The position numbers and the translations under genes are program-made. The notes beneath the pieces are model-generated. The model saw only the letters and a list, made by a program, of their open reading frames with translations, did not search any database and had not been told where the DNA came from. This document shows positions 39,621-48,377 of a DNA stretch of 64,000 nt, in pieces (the first letter of the stretch is position 1; the number at the start of each line of letters is the position of its first letter). The DNA comes from Methanoregula sp. GTDB lineage: Archaea; Halobacteriota; Methanomicrobia; Methanomicrobiales; Methanospirillaceae. The DNA lies in the NCBI RefSeq assembly GCF_028712425.1, contig NZ_JAQTQD010000009.1, positions 35,431 through 99,430 of the forward strand. The letters run 5' to 3'.

Positions 39621-40538
39621 TTACTGTCCGTTTTGTTGACAGAGTTTATGTCCGCTGGATAGACATTTTCTGTTTTTATTGAAATTGGTTTTGTTGTTGT
39701 AAACGGAAGAAGGCGTCATCCAGTTCAGGATCTCCTGTTTACGCCAGTTGTTGTAGAGCTGGTCAAACCTCCAGAGTTCTTTCCTGAAATGGCCCAGCGA
39801 ACGGAATTGCTTTAAAGCGATGAGTTCCCGGTAGAGAGTCTTGTGGTACCGTTCGATCTTCCCACGGCCACGGGGGTGATAAGGTCTGCCGAAGATCAGT
39901 TTGATGTTATGTTTTTGGGCTTCCGCTTTGAACAGTTTTGAGACGAATTGTTTCCCGTTATCGAGATAGATCTCCCAGGGAATCCTGCCGGCCCGAAGTG
40001 CCCATTGAAGGGCATTAACCGCTGAGGCAGCATCCTTGTGCAGGTATACTTTGCTTTTCACACGATAGCGAGAACAATCATCAGTGAATCCGGTGACGTA
40101 GACTTTACCAACGCCACGGATCCGGAACTGGAAGGTATCCCCCTGCCACATACTGTCGACATGACGACGCTGGAACCGTTTCCCGGACGGTTGGGGTTTA
40201 GCTTTGATCCGGATGAGGAGACCATGTTTCTTGAGGATCCGGTGAACCGTTCTCCAGGAACACGAGAGTTCGAACTGGTGTTTGATCCGTCGGGCTCCCC
40301 AAGCCGGATACTTTCCCTTGAGCCGGATGATCCGTTGTTCCAACGATTTCGGAATTGCCCAACGGGTCCGTCTCCGCGGTCCGGTCTTCTTCGGTTTCAA
40401 CCCGTTCTCGGGATCGTTGCGATGGTTTTGTGCCCATCGTCTCACGGTTCTTTCGGAGATGTTGTACGTCTCTCCAATCTCTTTGGCACTGTGTATCTTC
40501 TCTTCGTAAAATACTACTGCCTTTGTCCTGATCTCCAT
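39621..40538 (-). CDS. IS481-family transposase
   Basis: The protein has an N-terminal helix-turn-helix (AKEIGETYNISERTVRRW), then a second HTH-like region, and an integrase-core domain with the DDE residues in QGDTFQF, YLDNGKQF and GKIERYHKTL. The ATG at 40538 has GGTGA eight bases upstream; earlier GTG and TTG codons are possible. The gene looks intact, so the element may still be active. Confidence 0.9.
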   Translation of the reverse strand: MEIRTKAVVFYEEKIHSAKEIGETYNISERTVRRWAQNHRNDPENGLKPKKTGPRRRTRWAIPKSLEQRIIRLKGKYPAWGARRIKHQFELSCSWRTVHRILKKHGLLIRIKAKPQPSGKRFQRRHVDSMWQGDTFQFRIRGVGKVYVTGFTDDCSRYRVKSKVYLHKDAASAVNALQWALRAGRIPWEIYLDNGKQFVSKLFKAEAQKHNIKLIFGRPYHPRGRGKIERYHKTLYRELIALKQFRSLGHFRKELWRFDQLYNNWRKQEILNWMTPSSVYNNKTNFNKNRKCLSSGHKLCQQNGQ

Positions 40539-40612
40539 TGTCGCTTTCACCCGCAAGCACCTGCACGGTGCTCTTGAAAGCGGACATAAATTATGTCACT
40601 ATTTTAGGACAG
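39624..40612 (-). mobile_element. IS481-like insertion sequence
   Basis: The ends form imperfect terminal inverted repeats of ~30 bases with blocks CTGTCC, TGACA and TTTATGTCCGCT (left end 39624-39655; right end complementary at 40580-40612). The ~989-base element carries one DDE transposase gene. No clear target-site duplication is visible. The transposase stop codon (39621-39623) is completed by bases just outside the left repeat. Confidence 0.8.
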
Positions 40613-40785
40613 AAACTCTGGCACGCTACACCTATGTTCCGGATTTGAAGTCAGGGTAATCCGTATATTACCGACATCAACAATACTTGATGTGTGTGTT
40701 TTCCACAACAATAATCCGTGGTGAATCGACAAATACAACCTTATGTGCGTCAGGGTCTGGCAACCTGTTGGCATCTGCCTGTGCA

Positions 40786-40944
40786 CTAACTGCGGGCATA
40801 AATGTAACCGCTACCAGCAGGAATGCCAAAGACGATAAACCAGAATATAATGGCGAGGAGAAGAGTTGCCGCAATAACAATCCATACAATATAGTTGAGG
40901 AGATTTTTCCGGGGGGCCGGATCCGGAAATGTGCTGTCAGCCAT
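40786..40944 (-). CDS. Small membrane protein (52 residues), tentative
   Basis: The ATG at 40944 opens a 52-codon frame with a soluble start (MADSTFPDPAPRKN) and one membrane helix (IVWIVIAATLLLAIIFWFIV), a common small-protein layout in methanogens. A second frame over the same bases also gives a hydrophobic stretch ending in a signal-like MPAVSA and then beta-like sequence, so a frameshift remnant of an exported protein is an alternative. It lies between the prenyltransferase-repeat gene and the IS. Confidence 0.45.
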   Translation of the reverse strand: MADSTFPDPAPRKNLLNYIVWIVIAATLLLAIIFWFIVFGIPAGSGYIYARS

Positions 40945-41080
40945 GGATATTTTCTGTGGGTTGCCGGGTCTGTTGACATTTCCTGTCCCGGTGAATGATT
41001 AGGGGGAGAGGGAGGGATAGCACTCCCACTTGCGATGAGGATGGGGTGAGCCTGTTTTTTCCTTGGGCTTTTCTCCCTTA

Positions 41081-42874
41081 TCATATACCGGTGCGATGAA
41101 GGAGGATTTGCTCCGTCTCCAAGCCCTGGATGGTGTATTCGAGTTTTTCCCGGAACGTGGCATCATTGACTTCGGTATCTGGTTTCTCCGGCATCAATTG
41201 AATACCCCCGTCAGAATACCGGCTGCTGTCGATCCACTGAAGGGTTGTTTTTGCGTTTCCCGGATACCGGTGAAGGTAGTTCAACGAAGAAACGGACATG
41301 TATGTTGGTGTGATATAGGAAAAATTGGTTGACTGATCCCCCCGCCGGTAGTAGTACCCCCCGTCACCGGCATATCCCTGCTCTATCCATGATATACATG
41401 CCTCAGGATTATCAGGAGAAGCTGAAAGTGTATCCAGTGACCCTAAAGCATAATATGTTGAGGCCAAATCCGATCCCCCGTAACCATAACCTCCGTCACT
41501 ATTCTGGAACTGGTTGATTTTCCGGATTATACTATCTCTTTGAGCTGAGTCCAGGGGGTGATCCGTGGCCTTTACCATCTTCAGCAGGTAAAAGACCTGT
41601 TCGAGATCTCCCAGCTGGTCCGGGGATATAGAATACGTTGTAATCTGCTGTTCCGGTATATTCCGGAGGGTGGCTGCCTGTGGGACGGACTCCCCCAGTT
41701 CGTGATATGTCATTACAAGGTAATACTGGTCTTCGGGAGAAAGTGAGGGATCAGCCATCCTTGCATCAAGCCAGGGTTTGACTGCCGGAATCGCAGGGTT
41801 GTGCGGGTCCAACCTGGTCAGAACCTGGGTTGCATAAAATGTATCTTTCAGGGAAGGGGTAATCTTGAACGCAGGGCGGAATCCCCCGTACCGGCTCTCA
41901 TGCCTCCGGATGAACTCGATTGTCGTGTCGTGAACTGGAGATCCGATATCGGACAACAGCTTCATTGCAAGATATGTTCCCTGGGACTCACCATAATCAC
42001 CCAGGATCGCATTATATCCTCCGTCTGGTAACTCCAGGGAGTACACGTAATCCTGGATTTTTTGGGAAATTTCCGGTGTGAGCTTTCCGGAGAAACGTAC
42101 TTCGGTTTCGAGAGCTTTGAGCGTAAACAGATCTGGTTTTTTCCCGGGCAGAGCCTCCAACTCGGATTTCCATTTCCCTGCATATCGTTCCTCAATGCTT
42201 TTTTGTAAACGGGTGCTTCCTTCCAGGTCCGGGTCGATACCGGTCAGGTGGGATACGGGGAGCAGGACCTGTGTTTCAGTAAGTAAATAGTCTTCATCCT
42301 CAGAAATCTGATCGTATTGATATTGCCGGGCTAGCCACTCGCGGGTGATATCCATATTCCCGGTATTGTTTCCGATAAAATCCAGGATTTCCAGGGCCCG
42401 TATGGTATCCAAAGATGATCCTTCAAGTCCGGGCCTGTCCGCATACGATCCATCCGGCTGGCTGTACTGTTCAACAAGGGACATGATCCCTGAACGGTTT
42501 TCCGGGAGGATATCGTAATTTTTCATGCAGCCGGTCAGGTAGTACAGGTCCTTTAGAGTGACCTGGGAAGGATTTGCGATTAATTCCCGTTCCCGGGAAT
42601 ACAACCACAGGTCTGTCTGTTCTTTCTGCATCAGGTCAATATGATTATTTTTCAATGCCAGAGAAAAGTAATAGGTTGAATACAAATCAGGATCGTTGGG
42701 AGCAAAATCCGCGTAGCCCCCTTCGGGGGCATGGGAGTACCCGATTTTCTCTGTGGTTTTTTTATTCCAGGATTCATGAGGTGAGGGTATGCCCGTGTTA
42801 AGGACAAAAAAAGCACAAACGCCAGCAAGGCTGGCGATGAGAAGCAGGATTCCAATACGCCATTTTATTGACAT
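41081..42874 (-). CDS. Exported prenyltransferase/squalene-cyclase-repeat protein
   Basis: The 597-residue protein has an N-terminal membrane anchor (IGILLLIASLAGVCAFFVL). It is made of alpha-helical repeats with the glycine/aspartate turns typical of the prenyltransferase-squalene oxidase (alpha/alpha toroid) family: SQPDGSYADRPG, LELPDGGYNAI, FQNSDGGYGYGG, YAGDGGYYYRRG. It lacks the cyclase catalytic motif DxDD, so it is likely a binding or scaffold barrel rather than a terpene cyclase. It sits 26 bases after the 43602 gene on the same strand. Confidence 0.82.
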   Translation of the reverse strand: MSIKWRIGILLLIASLAGVCAFFVLNTGIPSPHESWNKKTTEKIGYSHAPEGGYADFAPNDPDLYSTYYFSLALKNNHIDLMQKEQTDLWLYSRERELIANPSQVTLKDLYYLTGCMKNYDILPENRSGIMSLVEQYSQPDGSYADRPGLEGSSLDTIRALEILDFIGNNTGNMDITREWLARQYQYDQISEDEDYLLTETQVLLPVSHLTGIDPDLEGSTRLQKSIEERYAGKWKSELEALPGKKPDLFTLKALETEVRFSGKLTPEISQKIQDYVYSLELPDGGYNAILGDYGESQGTYLAMKLLSDIGSPVHDTTIEFIRRHESRYGGFRPAFKITPSLKDTFYATQVLTRLDPHNPAIPAVKPWLDARMADPSLSPEDQYYLVMTYHELGESVPQAATLRNIPEQQITTYSISPDQLGDLEQVFYLLKMVKATDHPLDSAQRDSIIRKINQFQNSDGGYGYGGSDLASTYYALGSLDTLSASPDNPEACISWIEQGYAGDGGYYYRRGDQSTNFSYITPTYMSVSSLNYLHRYPGNAKTTLQWIDSSRYSDGGIQLMPEKPDTEVNDATFREKLEYTIQGLETEQILLHRTGI

Positions 42875-42900
42875 GATGCACCGAAAAAAAATTGAAATTA

Positions 42901-43602
42901 TCAGACTGACACGTATGTGTTTACCGTGTAATCTGAATAACTGAACCGGAAGGTACCCGAATCACTTTCCGCAACTGAGGGAACTGTGGCCCAGCTCTGT
43001 GCCAGGAAGTTTGAGTAGCTGTGGGACACTGCATATGCGGTGGTCCAGTAGTCTGAATAACTAAGCCGGTTACCTCCGATATCCTGGTATCCCATACTGC
43101 CACCCGGCATACTAATTGAGACGCCGACACCAGAAGCAGAAATCAGGGACGATAAGGTAATCTTATCAGCATAATATGGGCTGCTTCCCTGCCAGTTGGA
43201 TACGAGATTTCCGTTTATGGTCTTGGTGTAAGGTGAGATCCATCCCCCGTCCTTTGTTCCGGATACCTGGGTTCTCTGCCAGATGGAGCTGCCAAAAAGC
43301 GGCATGGTGGCAGTGTTCGAACCAGATATCGGGGTTCCAGATTTCACAGCAGCATTCATCGTCTTCTTGTTCAGGTTTTCAATCAAGTGGTTGACGCTTG
43401 CTGTCTTGTCATCGGTTTTTCCGGTAAAGACATACGTGTAAGGGTCCGGCTGTGTGACAATTCCTTTAAGGGAAGCATCAATTACCCCATCGTTTGATAC
43501 CTTCAGGGCATCGTCAGCCTGCGCCTCCGCAGCACTCACGATTGGTACCATCGCCGCCAGCAGCAGTGCCAGCAGGACAACGCTGATTTTCATATGTTTC
43601 AT
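42901..43602 (-). CDS. Secreted protein of unknown function
   Basis: The ATG at 43602 follows GAGGT and starts a signal peptide ending AMVPIVSAAEA (233 residues). The mature part has no cysteines. It is Ser/Gly/Tyr-rich with a C-terminal half of beta type (GGSMGYQDIGGNRLSYSDYW). No family is recognised. It is divergent from the small secreted protein gene at 43902; the two share the perfect palindrome 43810-43862. Confidence 0.72.
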   Translation of the reverse strand: MKHMKISVVLLALLLAAMVPIVSAAEAQADDALKVSNDGVIDASLKGIVTQPDPYTYVFTGKTDDKTASVNHLIENLNKKTMNAAVKSGTPISGSNTATMPLFGSSIWQRTQVSGTKDGGWISPYTKTINGNLVSNWQGSSPYYADKITLSSLISASGVGVSISMPGGSMGYQDIGGNRLSYSDYWTTAYAVSHSYSNFLAQSWATVPSVAESDSGTFRFSYSDYTVNTYVSV

Positions 43603-43705
43603 GGTTTTTACCTCGTTTTATTTTTCTCATTTGTCGATGCGCTCCGCTAACAGATGAAAGATGTGGCCATAAATGTCACGTGCGTGTGAGTTATGCCAGC
43701 GGAAA

Positions 43706-43862
43706 GGAGAGGGTGGATATGATAGCGATAGTGCTTCCTCTCCGTTTGAGTTATCCGGGACAACCTCCGGCTGTCCACACTGAGCGGTTTATTTCCGGGT
43801 TATAAACGATTTGTCGGTCAAAACTTTACCTGAGAATAACGTGTAAAGTTTTGACCGACAAA
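43706..43862. promoter_or_regulatory. Divergent promoter with perfect 20-bp operator palindrome and leader stem
   Basis: TTTGTCGGTCAAAACTTTAC (43810-43829) and its exact reverse complement (43843-43862) face each other across 13 bases. TATA boxes lie outside: GTTTATAA on the minus side (43800-43807) and a GGTATTAA stretch on the plus side (43864-43871). On the minus side a 5' hairpin GGACA/TGTCC (43758-43776) and a stem GGAGAGG/CCTCTCC (43706-43743) follow in the leader of the 43602 gene. This is the most complete copy of the island's shared element. Confidence 0.75.
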
Positions 43863-43901
43863 AGGTATTAACTCAACAACTGGACGCTTTCCCGTGATAC
43901 C

Positions 43902-44351
43902 ATGAAGGTTCACTGGTTAGCACTATTGTTAGTTATCGGTGCGGCACTGACCGTACCGGTTGTATCGGCAAAGATTGTTGAAGAAAAAGACGGGTATGTC
44001 GTGACCCCGGGTGATAACACCCTCATGCTGCCGGAGATATCCCGTTTGAGTTCGGCCACAATATCTCAGGGACAGACCCAGTGGTATTCAACCTCCGTCT
44101 CGCCGGGAAAAACGTCGTTCTTTACTGATCTGTACTGGGGCAACCCTTCGAATTCCCTCTCGCTCACGATTGCTGCCCCTGATACCACACTCGGTCCCTA
44201 TTATGATTCATCAGACGGGCGGATTGATGGCCGGGTTAACCTGAGAATTTCCAAATCCGGCGGTCTTGCATCCGGTACCTGGTGGTCGAAGGTTTATGGA
44301 TACCGGGTGAGTGGCGTGCAAAGCTACACATATTCTGCATCCGCGAGTTAG
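43902..44351 (+). CDS. Small secreted protein, intact paralogue
   Basis: The 149-residue protein has a signal peptide ending PVVSAK, then a beta-rich domain without cysteines (KTSFFTDLYWGNPSNSLSLTI, GRVNLRISKSGGLASGTWW). The pattern of the last part resembles pre-peptidase C-terminal-like sandwiches, but this is only a pattern judgement. A truncated copy with the same promoter lies at 36236. A membrane-bound winged-helix regulator gene follows on the same strand 39 bases later. Confidence 0.75.
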   Translation: MKVHWLALLLVIGAALTVPVVSAKIVEEKDGYVVTPGDNTLMLPEISRLSSATISQGQTQWYSTSVSPGKTSFFTDLYWGNPSNSLSLTIAAPDTTLGPYYDSSDGRIDGRVNLRISKSGGLASGTWWSKVYGYRVSGVQSYTYSASAS

Positions 44352-44390
44352 ACCATAACCCTTTTTTTATCGTACCCTGAATATTCATGG

Positions 44391-45197
44391 ATGAAGAAAA
44401 TGATCAGGTACGGAATCTTCCTGATTCTTGTGCTTTGTTCATTTTCGTTAGTACCATCCGGTTCCTGCGGGTTTCATAATGGATACACAGTCGAACCGGT
44501 AACACCGGATATGGATACTGGTACGCCACTGGAAACCGTGCCGGTCGATTTCTGGGAGCTTCCCCCGGGAATGATGCTGCTCGCACTGGCTCTTTCTGTA
44601 TCCTCCTTTATCGGATTCCCCGTTGAACTCTTCTTATTCATCAAACTATACGCATATCTGGGATACCGGAATGTCACCCGGTCAATTGTTTTCCATAACA
44701 ACACCCGGAATCTTGCCTATCGTTATATACAGGATTATCCCGGTATCTACTTCAATTCCTTAGTGCGAATGTCCGGCATTAAACCAGGAACTCTCCGGTA
44801 TCATCTCATCATACTCATGACGACAGGAAAGATCTCCGCTATGAATACAAACGGCCATACACGGTATTTTGAAAATTCCGGGAAATTTTCAGAGGTAGAG
44901 AGAACGGTGCTCAAGCATATCCGGAATGAGACTGATAACCGCATTCTCATATTACTGCTTGATAATCCCGATACGAACAGGAAGAATCTGGAAGTGATGA
45001 TGGGAATATCAGGACCGTTGGTTACATGGTACATGAGAAGACTTAGTGATGATGGAATTGTCTCCATACAAAAAAACAGGAAAAATGTCCGGTATGAGAT
45101 CTATCCTGAAGTGCGGCAATATCTGGAAAAATATCTTGTCCCAAACAGGGGGGCGATGCCGGTGTTATCCTTGGAACCTTCTCCCGAATCTTCATAA
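44391..45197 (+). CDS. Membrane-anchored winged-helix transcription regulator
   Basis: The 268-residue protein has a signal-like N-terminus, a ~35-residue outside stretch, a membrane helix (MLLALALSVSSFIGFPVELFLF), and a cytoplasmic part with two winged-helix domains: one at ~100-165 (RYIQDYPGIYFNSLVRMSGIKPGTLRYHL) and one at ~170-250 (LLLDNPDTNRKNLEVMMGISGPLVTWYMRRL). Such one-component regulators occur in methanogens. Its position beside the best operator palindrome makes it the leading candidate for control of the island's 20-bp element; not shown. Confidence 0.8.
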   Translation: MKKMIRYGIFLILVLCSFSLVPSGSCGFHNGYTVEPVTPDMDTGTPLETVPVDFWELPPGMMLLALALSVSSFIGFPVELFLFIKLYAYLGYRNVTRSIVFHNNTRNLAYRYIQDYPGIYFNSLVRMSGIKPGTLRYHLIILMTTGKISAMNTNGHTRYFENSGKFSEVERTVLKHIRNETDNRILILLLDNPDTNRKNLEVMMGISGPLVTWYMRRLSDDGIVSIQKNRKNVRYEIYPEVRQYLEKYLVPNRGAMPVLSLEPSPESS

Positions 45198-45313
45198 TGC
45201 AGAATTCCAAGAGTTTATTTCAAGCCTGAAAAAACCGGCCCTTTATCCTGAATGGAGAAAAAAAGGTGGGCGATGGTATACGACCTTCGGTTTTCACCCA
45301 CACATCCCCGTAA

Positions 45314-45409
45314 TCAACCCGACATCTGCTGAGCTGTCACCGGGTCCAGCACCTGTGCTAGGATCAGCCCGGCCATCGAGATGAAGAAGGTCCAGAAGAC
45401 TTTCTTCAC
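45314..45409 (-). CDS. Possible 31-residue membrane peptide
   Basis: A GTG at 45407-45409 opens a short frame with one hydrophobic helix (KKVFWTFFISMAGLILAQVL) and a polar tail ending MSG. It begins just after the stop of the aminotransferase fragment at 45418. Size and weak start make it uncertain; it may be a remnant of whatever lay downstream of the donor aspC gene. Confidence 0.3.
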   Translation of the reverse strand: MKKVFWTFFISMAGLILAQVLDPVTAQQMSG

Positions 45410-45417
45410 CTGCTCTT

Positions 45418-45509
45418 CTACCCAACCCGCTTGATCCTCGCCATCGCCTCTTTCAGCTTCTCCATCGAAGCCGCGTACGACAGCCGGATCCATCCCGGGG
45501 GCATAGAAC
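45418..45509 (-). pseudogene. 3' fragment of an aspartate aminotransferase gene (92 bp)
   Basis: The sequence matches the end of the intact gene at 48378 from its stop codon inward for ~90 bases. A long block is identical to the 29570 fragment, and there is one extra G that shifts the frame. Upstream similarity stops abruptly after the bases GCATAGAAC. Confidence 0.8.
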
Positions 45510-45555
45510 TGATCCGTTGATTCTTTGATTGCAGGGATGAGTACCTGTTCGTCCC

Positions 45556-46302
45556 TTACACAAACGTCACGATACCAATCAGCAGCACGCCCGCAACAGC
45601 ATAGATGAACGGGGTGTCCCAGGTATGCGGGGAATATGCCTCGGCAAGGGTCGTGGCAAGGGGAACCGTCAGCATTGCGGCGATGAACTGCGGGAACGTG
45701 AAGAGATGACTGAAAGCAGCGATACTCAGGATACCGGCAAGCAGAACACACATGCTCCCTTCCAGCGAACGCTGGTAGATGGTATCGGAGAAGAGGGCCC
45801 GGACATTGTATTTGTGGCGGCCGAACCTCACCCCCACGGGTTCGGCAAGCCCGTCACCCAGCCCGTTGATCAGGAGCGGGATCATCGCAAGCGCCTCCAG
45901 GTGGACCGACGCCAAGTACATCACCAGGGGAACGATAACAAAGGCAGCTGCGATATACTGCGACACCAGCCAGCGCAGGGTGTGGGGCCGGTCCTCGGGC
46001 CGGTCAAAGCTGAGGAACATGGTCCGGATGATTCCGCTCCGCTCCCGCAGCGGCTGGATAAAGATAACCAGCGTGCTGATGGCGATAATGAGACCGAGTA
46101 CTTTTGTTGCCGGCGACTTCTCGTACACAAAGACGATGTCCAGGAAAATGGGGAGGAAGAAAATGGCGAAATGGTTGATCTTTCGGGTGTAATTTACTTT
46201 GATGCCCTTGTTGAGCACCAGCTCGCCGGTGATATAGTAGAGACTAAAACAGATTGCCAGAAGAACGAACTGGTGCAGGAAAAATACCGGGTCTATTTCC
46301 AT
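45556..46302 (-). CDS. Dolichol/phytol-kinase-like (CTP-dependent lipid kinase) membrane protein
   Basis: The 248-residue protein has seven to eight membrane helices and the family motifs of SEC59/VTE5-like lipid kinases: RKINHFAIFF near residue 40, and NGLGDGLAEPVGVRFGRHKY around residues 145-165, where the acidic residues bind the nucleotide. These enzymes phosphorylate isoprenoid alcohols with CTP, which would supply lipid-phosphate carriers for glycan assembly or membrane lipids. It starts right after an aminotransferase 3' fragment and is preceded by a TATA stretch (46327-46337). Confidence 0.8.
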   Translation of the reverse strand: MEIDPVFFLHQFVLLAICFSLYYITGELVLNKGIKVNYTRKINHFAIFFLPIFLDIVFVYEKSPATKVLGLIIAISTLVIFIQPLRERSGIIRTMFLSFDRPEDRPHTLRWLVSQYIAAAFVIVPLVMYLASVHLEALAMIPLLINGLGDGLAEPVGVRFGRHKYNVRALFSDTIYQRSLEGSMCVLLAGILSIAAFSHLFTFPQFIAAMLTVPLATTLAEAYSPHTWDTPFIYAVAGVLLIGIVTFV

Positions 46303-46347
46303 GGTGTGACAGCCTGAAGATGGAGAATATATATAAAAAAGAACTTC

Positions 46348-46510
46348 TTACCCCACCCTCTTGATCCTCGCCATCGCCTCTTTCAGCTTCTCCATCGACG
46401 CCGTGTACAACAGCCGGATCCACCCCGGTGCATAAAACGCACTGCCCGGTGTCGCAGCCACATGCCCCTTCTCCAGCCATCGTGATGCAACCTCCATATC
46501 GTCACCGGAA
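46348..46510 (-). pseudogene. 3' fragment of an aspartate aminotransferase gene (163 bp)
   Basis: About 50 codons, in frame without stops (from [19 protein letters not shown] to RIKRVG), correspond to the end of the intact gene at 48378. No start codon is available. Similarity ends in the codons for the segment before DMEVASRW. Confidence 0.8.
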
Positions 46511-46634
46511 ATCTGTCAATCTCGAGTAATTCAGCGGTAATTCGAAATTCTCGAAAATTAATATCAGATAGTTCTTATTGAAAAAATTATCAATTAATAT
46601 CAAGGGCCTGTTCCTGCGGGATATCGTTGATATA

Positions 46635-48314
46635 ATGACCGATTTCAAGAGAAAAACCGTATTAGTGTTCGTTGCATTTTTCCTGGTCATATCCTCCCTG
46701 GGTCCTGCGGGTGCAATGCCCACGCATGTCAACGTAATCCCGGACGGCTCCGGTGGCGCTCTTTTGAACAGCCCGATTAAGGTGTTCGTTTCAGGAAACT
46801 ATGCCTATGTCGTAAGCCAGGGGAGCGATTCACTGGAGATCATTGATATTTCCAACCCGGGATGGCCCCGGCATGCCGGAAGCATAACGAACGGGGCCGG
46901 GGGAGCTCTCCTGAAGAGGCCGCTGGACGTGTTCGTTTCAGGAAAGTATGCCTACATCGCAAGTCACGAAAGCGATGCACTTGAAATCGTGGATGTTTCC
47001 GACCCGGCATCCCCAAAACACAAAGGAAGTATCATCATCGGAGCAATAGACAACTGGTTCAACCCGGGCCCGGTTGGTCCGATCAGCGTGTATGTGTCGG
47101 GAAATTATGCCTATGTCCCCTGCGCGTATAGCGGGATGATGGAGATCGTCGATATATCCGACCCGGCAAACCCGGTCCGTAAAAGCGCTGTCGGAGACGG
47201 ATCCTACCAAGCGAAGCTGGCCGGCCCGACCAGTGTCTGGGTTTCGGGGAACTATGCCTACGTCACCAGCTTTAGCTGGGGAGCGCTGGAGATTGTGAAT
47301 GTCTCCAGGCCGGCCGGCCCGCTCCCTGAAGGCCGCATATCCGACGGGGAAGGCGGCGCTCTCCTGAATACTCCGGCCGAGGTCGTTGTTGCCGGCAATT
47401 ATGCCTATGTCGCAAGCCAGAGAAGCAATGCCCTGGAAATCGTTGATGTGTCCGATCCGGCATCCCCAAAACACAAAGGGAGCATAACCGATGGAGAGGG
47501 CGGAGCCCGGCTGCGGGCCCCGACCGGCGTCGCTGTTTCGGGTAATTATGCCTATATCGCAAGCAAGGAGAGTAATGCCCTTGAGGTCGTGAACATATCC
47601 GACCCGGCAGCTCCCCGGCATGCCGGGAGCATGGTACATATGGAGGGTCTGGGCCTGGACTTCCCGACCGGCGTCGCTGTTTCAGGTAACTACGCGTATG
47701 TTGCGAGCAAGAACAGCAATGCCCTCCAGATCGTGGATATTTCCCAGCCTGAAGGGGACCCGCGACAACCGGATTTTGTTACCAGTCTGATCGCTTTTGG
47801 TGTTTTGGTTATCGTAGGTTATGTTGTTCTTCCGTTTGCGGCAAACAGGGTTATCAGGGTGTTTGCCCTGCGAAGTGTGAAAAAGAACCCGCCGGTCGAC
47901 CTCGATCCGGTCCTCATGAACGAGTTTGCCTGTTCGGTTATGCTGCAGCATAGAGAGGAGATTAAAGTGATAAAACGGAGTCAGATCTTTGTACGTTTCT
48001 GGTATGCCGCCGGTATTGTTGCCCTGACCAACAAACGCATAATCTTCACGATTGCCCCTGGGATATTCCGTGCAGGAGCGGTCTACGAGATCCCTCTCCC
48101 AGCAATCACGCGGATAGAGCTCTCCACCCGGGAAGGTGGTACGTTTTCCCGGGAAATTACCCTTGATTATGATACTACCCGGATCAGATTTGCCATCGAT
48201 GCGCCATTCTGGGAGCAGCTCTCTGATGAAACCGATGTGACGGGAGCCTTCTTTGCCCGTCTGAAAGAAAAATTGCCCTGTTGTATTGCGGATCAGAAGG
48301 ATGTCGTGATCTAA
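46635..48314 (+). CDS. Extracellular LVIVD beta-propeller protein with cytoplasmic PH-like domain
   Basis: Starting at the ATG at 46635, a signal peptide (VFVAFFLVISSLGPAGA) precedes six to seven ~50-residue LVIVD repeats of the type GNYAYVASQRSNALEIVDVSDP, expected to form a beta-propeller outside the cell. A membrane helix follows (LIAFGVLVIVGYVVLPFA), then a ~130-residue cytoplasmic domain (VIKRSQIFVRFWYAAGIVAL, TNKRIIFTIAPGIF) with the pattern of bacterial PH (bPH/YdbS-like) domains. A receptor-like layout is suggested. It lies between two aminotransferase pieces. Confidence 0.82.
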   Translation: MTDFKRKTVLVFVAFFLVISSLGPAGAMPTHVNVIPDGSGGALLNSPIKVFVSGNYAYVVSQGSDSLEIIDISNPGWPRHAGSITNGAGGALLKRPLDVFVSGKYAYIASHESDALEIVDVSDPASPKHKGSIIIGAIDNWFNPGPVGPISVYVSGNYAYVPCAYSGMMEIVDISDPANPVRKSAVGDGSYQAKLAGPTSVWVSGNYAYVTSFSWGALEIVNVSRPAGPLPEGRISDGEGGALLNTPAEVVVAGNYAYVASQRSNALEIVDVSDPASPKHKGSITDGEGGARLRAPTGVAVSGNYAYIASKESNALEVVNISDPAAPRHAGSMVHMEGLGLDFPTGVAVSGNYAYVASKNSNALQIVDISQPEGDPRQPDFVTSLIAFGVLVIVGYVVLPFAANRVIRVFALRSVKKNPPVDLDPVLMNEFACSVMLQHREEIKVIKRSQIFVRFWYAAGIVALTNKRIIFTIAPGIFRAGAVYEIPLPAITRIELSTREGGTFSREITLDYDTTRIRFAIDAPFWEQLSDETDVTGAFFARLKEKLPCCIADQKDVVI

Positions 48315-48377
48315 ACCGGGTTAATAGCTGTTCTCAGAAAGTACTGTTCCCTGAAAGAGGAGGACTAAAAAAATATT

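Noticed and set aside
39621..40538. Transposase as the enzyme that built the aspC-flanked island
   Set aside because: It is a DDE transposase with its own inverted repeats and does not explain insertion at the aspC 3' end.
45314..45751. 145-codon minus-strand frame across the aminotransferase fragment
   Set aside because: It reads the fragment in the wrong frame and overlaps the dolichol-kinase-like gene; only its last 31 codons might be a small peptide.
46730..47750. Regular ~150-base DNA repeats, first considered a CRISPR-like or tandem array
   Set aside because: They are the codons of LVIVD protein repeats; spacing and divergence follow the reading frame.
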